From NCBI GenBank assembly GCA_013414725.1, contig CP058706.1, positions 1,621,372-1,632,594 on the forward strand: a stretch of DNA of 11,223 nt, in the 5' to 3' direction. Under the pieces are notes generated by a model. The model was not told where the DNA came from. It saw only the letters and a list, made by a program, of their open reading frames with translations, and made no database searches. Origin of the DNA: Coxiellaceae bacterium. GTDB taxonomy: Bacteria > Pseudomonadota > Gammaproteobacteria > GCA-013414725. The position numbers and the translations under genes are program-made. This document shows, in pieces, positions 7,020 to 11,223 of the stretch (its first letter is position 1; every line of letters begins with the position of its first letter).

Positions 7020-7280
7020 ATGTCTCATAAAACTAAAATAACATACCCAAAAATAGCCGCTTATGCCTTTGATTATCCAGTATATTCAGGCAAACACAGT
7101 TTCTCTCCTGTTGATTTTGTCGAAGATGGTTTTATAGATATTAAATCCAACAATGATCAAAATTATTTTGTTGATACCTATATAACCGGGGTTGATTATT
7201 ACAGTGCCAAATCGTCCGAACGAGGGCAATATATGGCCAAATATATTTTTAGTCAAGCATTGATCTCAGATTTCGAATGA
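7020..7280 (+). pseudogene. Truncated head of a third LRR copy, fused to unrelated sequence
   Basis: ATG 7020 has the same GGAGGG site as copy 2. Residues 1-66 match the copy 2 head (MSHKTKITYPKIAAYAFDYP, one substitution at residue 2, and V to A near the end). After SAKSSE the sequence leaves the family and runs RGQYMAKYIFSQALISDFE to a stop, the last part overlapping, on the opposite strand, the end of the PP2C gene. It has no LRR, so it can hardly work as its relatives do. It marks where the array was cut. Confidence 0.75.
7228..7250 (+). terminator. Weak AT-rich hairpin with T tract after the LRR array
   Basis: AATATAT (7228-7234), loop GGCCAA and ATATATT (7241-7247) can form a perfect 7-bp stem followed by TTT. 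The stem has no G-C pair, so its strength is doubtful. It lies on the plus strand within the chimeric end of the third head, where transcription of the array should stop. Confidence 0.25.
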
Positions 7281-9076
7281 ATCGGTTTCATCGGACGGTT
7301 TTTCAGAATCGTTAATTCCATCAGTGAAATTTTCTTTCTCATGATTTTCTTCTCCTTTATTATTTTTTTGTTCTGATTTTTTGGCTTGAATAAAGAATCC
7401 ATATAAGCTCTATATTCGTCATATTGTGCCTCGCCCGAGGTGTTAAGTGGGGTTTTTCTTCTGAATTAGAAATTATAGTCTTTGGAAGAGCATCGGGAAT
7501 ATGATCTGATCTTTCTGTTCTTTTTAACCTAGGGGCTTTCTTTGTTTTTTTGACAAAATTGCGGCTTTTTCTTCAAGTTTTTGATTAATTATTTGATATG
7601 CATTGCAATCAAATTCGTTTGGTTCACTTTTTGAGCATATTGTTCAGAATAGGAATCAGTAGAGGGTTCATCCGCAAATAGGCTTTTTGGCTGAAATAGG
7701 CGAGATTTTGAAGAGTCGCTGGTGGGTATTTTTGGTGAAAAACTTTCTAAGTGTTTGATCTTCTTGTGTTCAGGGCTAGTGGGAGAGTTTTCTTGGTCGG
7801 TTTCAAGGCTCAATGTAGAATCATTCTGGGAATTTTCCGTATCACTACTAGAATAATATAATTGAAGCCTGTTATCACTTTGATGCTTTTTGTTTGAGAT
7901 ATCTTTTGACTTAACATACTGAATTCTTGGGACAAGTTTTCGATGTCATGAAAGCTGCTTTGTTGTCCAGATGGTCGATTGTTATTTGAATTATATTGGT
8001 GTTTTTCAAGTTCGGTTTTTAATAATACAGGCAAATTCTTGCAAGCTTTCTTTGCGACAAGATTTTCTTTGTCAAGCTTATAGTAGCTATTTCCATCACT
8101 AACAACAAATAAATAATTTCCATGCGGCATCTGGCTTAAATCAACTACAATTGCCGAAGCGTCATCTATACGTTTTTTATTTTCTTCAGTTTTAATGCTT
8201 CTATAGCTAATAGCGCAAATTTTGGCGGCTTGATAAAATAATTGGCTTTCTTTAGCATCATCAAAAATTTTAGTTTTAATGGCTTCACTGACAGTATTTT
8301 CGTCATTGATATCAAATGGGCCATCAGAGGTGAGAACCAATAAATTTTGTTGTTGATCAGTTTTAACATTATATTGAGAGATAGTCGGAGTGCTAATTAT
8401 CCCTTTGATTTTGGATTTTTATATCCTAAGCCTCGTGGAATTGCGATACAGCGATTGTCTGACGATACAATATATCCCTTATTTTTTTGCCACACTGTAT
8501 GGGCATCTTCTCTTTCCAGCCGTTCTTTTTCATCTTCCAGATAATGCCTACAAGCCAAACGTGTGACTTCAGCTGAAATATGTAAGGGAAGCTATCCCTA
8601 ATTGCGCTGTAAAAACTTTTTACCGCTGGCATCACACACTACAAAACAAGCTGTTAATGTTGCTCCTGCACTGCCATCTTTGATTTTAGCATCTTTATCA
8701 ATTAATTGGCTTAGTTGTATTATGGCATCAAAGATCCCTTGTCCAATTTGGTCATCGCTTAAAGCACTGAGATCAGTGTCTATTTTTCTTGCGGCGATAT
8801 AGTCTTCATTAGATCTACCTTTTATTTGACATAAGGCGACCATTTTTCATCTAGCGCATCATCTTTCTGAATATGCTTAAGGTTTTGATCGAGAAATTCT
8901 AGGGTATTTACTATTTTGATAAAATCATTGCGTTTTTGAGGTTCTTTTAGAAATTCTTGCGATATCCAAGACCGCTGTTGTTGGTCGCGTTCTTGTTGTT
9001 TAGCGGCCATGGCGAGCTCTTGTTTCATGCTTTCTTCTGTAATAGTTGTTGTATCGATTATTATAATTTTTTGCAT
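7266..9076 (-). pseudogene. PP2C-type serine/threonine phosphatase with long polar tail (frameshifted)
   Basis: ATG 9076-9074 follows GGAG (9086-9083). The joined product is about 600 residues. The first 85 are helical and Gln-rich. PP2C motifs follow: KGRSNEDYIAA (NED at 8810-8802), GSAGATLTACFV (about 8676-8650), an A-Q-L-G-D-S-F-P-Y-like stretch recoverable across three indels (about 8615-8570), RGLGYKNPKSKGIIS, LLVLTSDGPFD (about 8340) and DDASAIVVDL (about 8168). The PP2C family hydrolyses phosphoserine and phosphothreonine using two metal ions. The DGHGG motif expected between NED and GSAGAT is absent. A 270-residue Ser/Glu/Lys-rich tail follows, ending EENHEKENFTDG and finally SDETDSFEI. 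Frames change near 8835, 8612, 8600, 8572, 8400, 7889, 7630, 7538, 7453 and 7366, almost all fitting single missing bases in homopolymers. Confidence 0.75.
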
Positions 9077-9082
9077 GGTAAG

Positions 9083-9086
9083 CTCC
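9083..9086 (-). promoter_or_regulatory. Ribosome-binding site of the PP2C gene
   Basis: GGAG on the minus strand lies 6 nt before ATG 9076-9074 and fixes this as the start. No other in-frame ATG nearby has such a site. Confidence 0.65.
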
Positions 9087-9111
9087 GTATTAAATTGTTT
9101 TAAATCATTGG

Positions 9112-9126
9112 GTTAAGTATCTTAAC
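9112..9126. promoter_or_regulatory. 15-bp palindrome upstream of the PP2C gene
   Basis: GTTAAG-TAT-CTTAAC is a perfect inverted repeat with a 3-bp centre, 36 bp upstream of the PP2C start in the divergent intergenic region. Its size and place suit a small dimeric regulator. No regulator gene is visible here to pair with it. Confidence 0.3.
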
Positions 9127-9194
9127 ACGGTTTTTAGTATTTTTAAGCGATTTTTATTTTTTAAGTGAATAAAATATCAGTTTTATCTATTTTT

Positions 9195-9200
9195 TATAAT
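9195..9200 (+). promoter_or_regulatory. Possible -10 box (TATAAT) before the glycosyltransferase
   Basis: A consensus TATAAT stands in a very AT-rich stretch 135 bp before ATG 9335. No convincing -35 hexamer is seen at 16-18 bp. In such AT-rich DNA a chance match is likely, hence the low confidence. Confidence 0.25.
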
Positions 9201-9334
9201 TTATCTATGCTAAGCTCAAAGGTTTGCTACAGTAGGTGAGGGGTTGTCGGCAAGATGAAAATTACGTATATCCAAATTTTGGGTCAGAAAAAATGCCAGC
9301 CCATGAAATAAATCAATGTAAGCTGAGATAAAGC

Positions 9335-10739
9335 ATGAAGCATGGCCAAGTAAATAATATATTGCAGAATGTTTCTACAATATCTGTGCAGAGTAAGCTA
9401 CGAAAAATCCATCGTTTTTTCACCAGGATTTATCACTCTATTTTTCATTCTAGAGAAATTAGAGATTTCGATTCTGATTATTACTTGGAATGTTATCCAG
9501 ATGTTATTACTAGTGGTATGGATCCATTTACCCACTTTTTAAATATGGCAAACAAGAGGGCCGATCAACAAAACCACTGGTCGATATGACAGCACTTGCT
9601 TCAGCATTATCAAATGAAAAAGAGACTATTTTGCTCATAAGCCATAATGCAACACGAACTGGTGCACCCATATTGGCATGGAACATTTGCGAGCAATTAA
9701 AGCAACGTTACAACGTCATTTGTGTTTTATTGCGAGGTGGTGAGATTGTTCCTTTTAAGCAAACATGCGCTTATGTTGTTGGTCCTTTTGAAGAGCATTT
9801 GCTTCTATGTGCTGGTGCGACGATCAGTGCAATTAAAAAGCGATTTGGCATCAAATTTGCCATTATTAATTCTTATGAATCTAAATTAGTCTTAAAATCA
9901 ATCGCGGCCAACGCAATTCCTTCAATATTTTTGATTCATGAATTTTTAAATGATTCACATTTAGAGGATTTTTATCTGAAACTAAAATGATAAAAAACAT
10001 TGTTTTTCCCGCTAAAATGGTTAAAGACAGCACGTTCTCAAAAAATCCAAAGCTTTGCTGGAGGCTTCGAGCATATTGCCACAAGGAAAATCAATTGTTC
10101 CAGTGATGCAAACCAATCAAGAAGCAGAAATGAAGAGAATAGAACAAACAATTTTCGTTGACAATTCAGGCTCTTGTCGACCATTTGTTGTATTGGGGGC
10201 AGGCACTGTTGATTATCGTAAAGGCGTTGATCTGTTTTTGCAACTGCGATAGAGATTTTTCGGCTTAATCCAGTGGCTAATATTATAATGATTTGGATAG
10301 GTGATTCTAAAGTGTCACCCGATTACTCGAAATTTATTATTGATCAAATAGAACGTTATGGTATGCAACATCGTTGTAAATTAATTGAGCCTATTTTCAA
10401 TTTAGAAGAAGTTTATAAATTTGCTGATTTGTTTTTCTTTCTTCACGCTTAGATCCATTGCCTAATGTCGCAATAGATGCAATGATGCAAGCTCTACCCA
10501 TCATCTGTTTTGAAAAAACTACTGGTATTATAGAGTTTTTAGAACAAAGTGCTGAGACAGCTAGTTGCATTTTGCCTTTTTCTAATATTACAGTAGCTGC
10601 AGAAAAGATTTTGAAATTTTATCAATCACCGCAATATTACGCATCAGTCGCTGATAAAGTGCAAGCGATTGCATTAGAAAATTTCGATATGAAGCAATAT
10701 GTTGAACGTCTTGTTGAGTTGGTTTTAGACTCCCACTAA
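9335..10739 (+). pseudogene. GT4-type glycosyltransferase (frameshifted)
   Basis: ATG 9335 has a weak GAGATAAAGC upstream. Joined, the product is about 470 residues. Residues 40-80 (FDSDYYLECYPDV, then SGMDPFTHFL, then YGKQEGR) match the short module often found in front of glycosyltransferases in polysaccharide clusters. A Rossmann-type N-terminal domain follows (ILLISHNATRTGAPILAWNI, then NVICVLLRGGE). The GT4 signature comes next (VLGAGTVDYRKGVDLFLQLA), and at the end LDPLPNVAIDAMMQALPIIC with a G-I-I-E-F about 13 residues later. This is the donor-binding E-x7-E region, with Asp for the first Glu. Frames change near 9545, 9972, 10045, 10245 and 10440, all in the direction of one missing base. 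It probably builds cell-surface polysaccharide; donor and acceptor are unknown. Confidence 0.8.
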
Positions 10740-11025
10740 TTAATCACTATCAGAATAAAACGCTTTTCTTTCTTTTTGCTTAAATAGGGCATGGAAAGGC
10801 CATTTTTTACCATTATTGTTGCCAAAATTTTTCTTTTAAACAGGCAGTTAAACCTAAAAAGGCTAAATTTTTAAAAAATGTCAAAAAACTGTACATTAGG
10901 GCAAAGTTTGTATAAACTTTGCCCTTTTCTGTAATTGCCGGTTGCTGTGGGTCAAAAATATTGCGCGTGACTTTTGGCTGAGCAATTACGGAATTTACAA
11001 AGAAGTTTGTAATGGAATTTATCAA
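10740..11025 (-). CDS. Possible small membrane protein, tail-to-tail with the glycosyltransferase
   Basis: A minus-strand frame from a TTG at 11025 runs to a stop at 10813. One indel near 10827 would carry it on through NNNGKKWPFHALFKQKERKA to TAA 10742-10740, directly abutting the glycosyltransferase stop. The product of about 95 residues has one hydrophobic stretch (FALMYSFLTFFKNLAFLGLT) and a basic polar end. There is no good ribosome-binding site, and a strong hairpin (10899-10924) lies within it, so it may be chance. I recognise no family. Confidence 0.25.
10899..10928 (+). terminator. Rho-independent terminator-like hairpin
   Basis: GGGCAAAGTTT (10899-10909), loop GTAT and AAACTTTGCCC (10914-10924) form a perfect 11-bp stem followed by TTTT. 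It lies 160 bp after the glycosyltransferase stop and 160 bp before the next plus-strand gene, as expected for a terminator of the former. The minus-strand side has no T tract, so it should act in one direction only. Confidence 0.7.
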
Positions 11026-11048
11026 TAAAAACGAATAAGGAGAGCAAT

Positions 11049-11066
11049 ATGTATAAATGTAGTTAA
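11049..11066 (+). other. Five-codon leader-like reading frame (MYKCS)
   Basis: AAGGAGAG (11037-11044) is the strongest ribosome-binding site in this area. It sits 4 nt before an ATG whose frame stops after five codons, 21 bp before the ATG of the next gene. It may be a short leader frame, or a displaced start if the region holds an indel. Confidence 0.3.
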
Positions 11067-11087
11067 TTCAAGATGGAGAATTTTTCT

Positions 11088-11223
11088 ATGAAAAGAATAG
11101 TAAAACTAAGCATTTTTACATTGGTATGTTTTTTAGTTCTTGTGTTTTTGCAGATGTTCCTGCCGTTACCAACAACACCAACATCGATCAGCAAGTCAAG
11201 GCATTTACTGCCAAAGCAAAAAT
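11088..11223 (+). pseudogene. Exported protein with signal peptide, N-terminal part (cut by right edge)
   Basis: ATG 11088 has GGAG at 11075-11078. The product begins MKRIVKLSIFTLVCFF, a basic start and hydrophobic core typical of a Sec signal peptide. With one more T in the T6 run near 11131-11136 it continues SSCVFADVPAVTNNTNIDQQ and VKAFTAKAK, which gives a plausible signal peptidase I site after VFA. Without the extra base the frame stays open but gives a Pro/Ser/Lys-rich sequence with no cleavage site. It should be periplasmic or outer-membrane. Too little is visible to name a family. Confidence 0.5.

Larger units (their letters stand above)
5558..7216 (+). repeat. Direct repeat, right copy (about 1.66 kb)
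   Basis: This is the partner of 3361-5018. It holds the second half of LRR copy 2, the spacer, and the head of a third copy. Homology ends abruptly at AAATCGTC (7209-7216). Beyond it copy 2 carries LRR coding sequence, whereas here the 3' flank of the minus-strand PP2C gene begins. It looks like the distal end of a duplication or deletion event. Confidence 0.85.

Noticed and set aside
3361..7216. Insertion sequence or transposon explaining the repeated block
   Set aside because: There is no transposase, no terminal inverted repeats and no target-site duplication. The block boundaries fall inside homologous genes, which suits recombination between paralogues.
9255..9311. Short 18-codon frame (MKITYIQILGQKK...) before the glycosyltransferase
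   Set aside because: There is no clear ribosome-binding site and no recognisable feature. Chance short frames are common in this composition.
9881..10084. Minus-strand 67-codon frame inside the glycosyltransferase
   Set aside because: The plus strand carries clear GT4 motifs on both sides, so this is a shadow.
1..11223. tRNA, rRNA, CRISPR array or riboswitch
   Set aside because: I looked on both strands and saw no cloverleaf with a T-loop motif, no regularly spaced short repeats, and no conserved riboswitch core.

Overview
The window looks like an accessory region from an AT-rich bacterium that lives with eukaryotic cells. Eukaryote-like repeat proteins (TPR, HEAT, leucine-rich) and a PP2C-type phosphatase with a long polar tail sit beside a surface-sugar glycosyltransferase. 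That mix is typical of Legionellales-like, amoeba-associated Gammaproteobacteria. This placement is inference from content; there is no rRNA or housekeeping marker in the window to confirm it.

Layout, left to right. (1) 1-357, minus: start of an ABC-F ATPase running off the left edge. (2) 361-915: mostly non-coding, with overlapping palindromes at 462-480 and a GC-richer TPR remnant at 643-780. (3) 916-2351, plus: a broken HEAT-repeat gene, then a PemK/MazF-like domain, then a lysine-rich polar segment. (4) 2440-7280, plus: a tandem array of one large LRR gene family, consisting of a leftover tail, copy 1 (2625-4801), copy 2 (4822-6999) and a cut-off third head (7020-7219). Copies are about 2.2 kb apart, and a nearly identical direct repeat of about 1.66 kb (3361-5018 and 5558-7216) shows recent duplication. 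(5) 7266-9076, minus: PP2C-type phosphatase of about 600 codons. (6) 9335-10739, plus: GT4-type glycosyltransferase. (7) 10740-11223: a possible small minus-strand membrane protein, a strong hairpin with a T tract, and the start of an exported protein cut by the right edge.

Reading frames are broken in almost every gene, nearly always by one base in a short homopolymer and mostly as a missing base. When the frames are joined, family motifs and even the C-terminal tails remain coherent. So the genes are either very recently decayed or, just as likely, intact genes with homopolymer errors left by sequencing or assembly. I annotate the joined genes and note where the frame changes.

Functional reading (inference): the LRR array and the PP2C phosphatase are candidate host-directed proteins. 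Both have acidic, glutamate-rich polar C-termini of the kind seen on Dot/Icm substrates. The glycosyltransferase probably works on surface polysaccharide. No mobile-element enzyme, tRNA, rRNA or CRISPR array was found.
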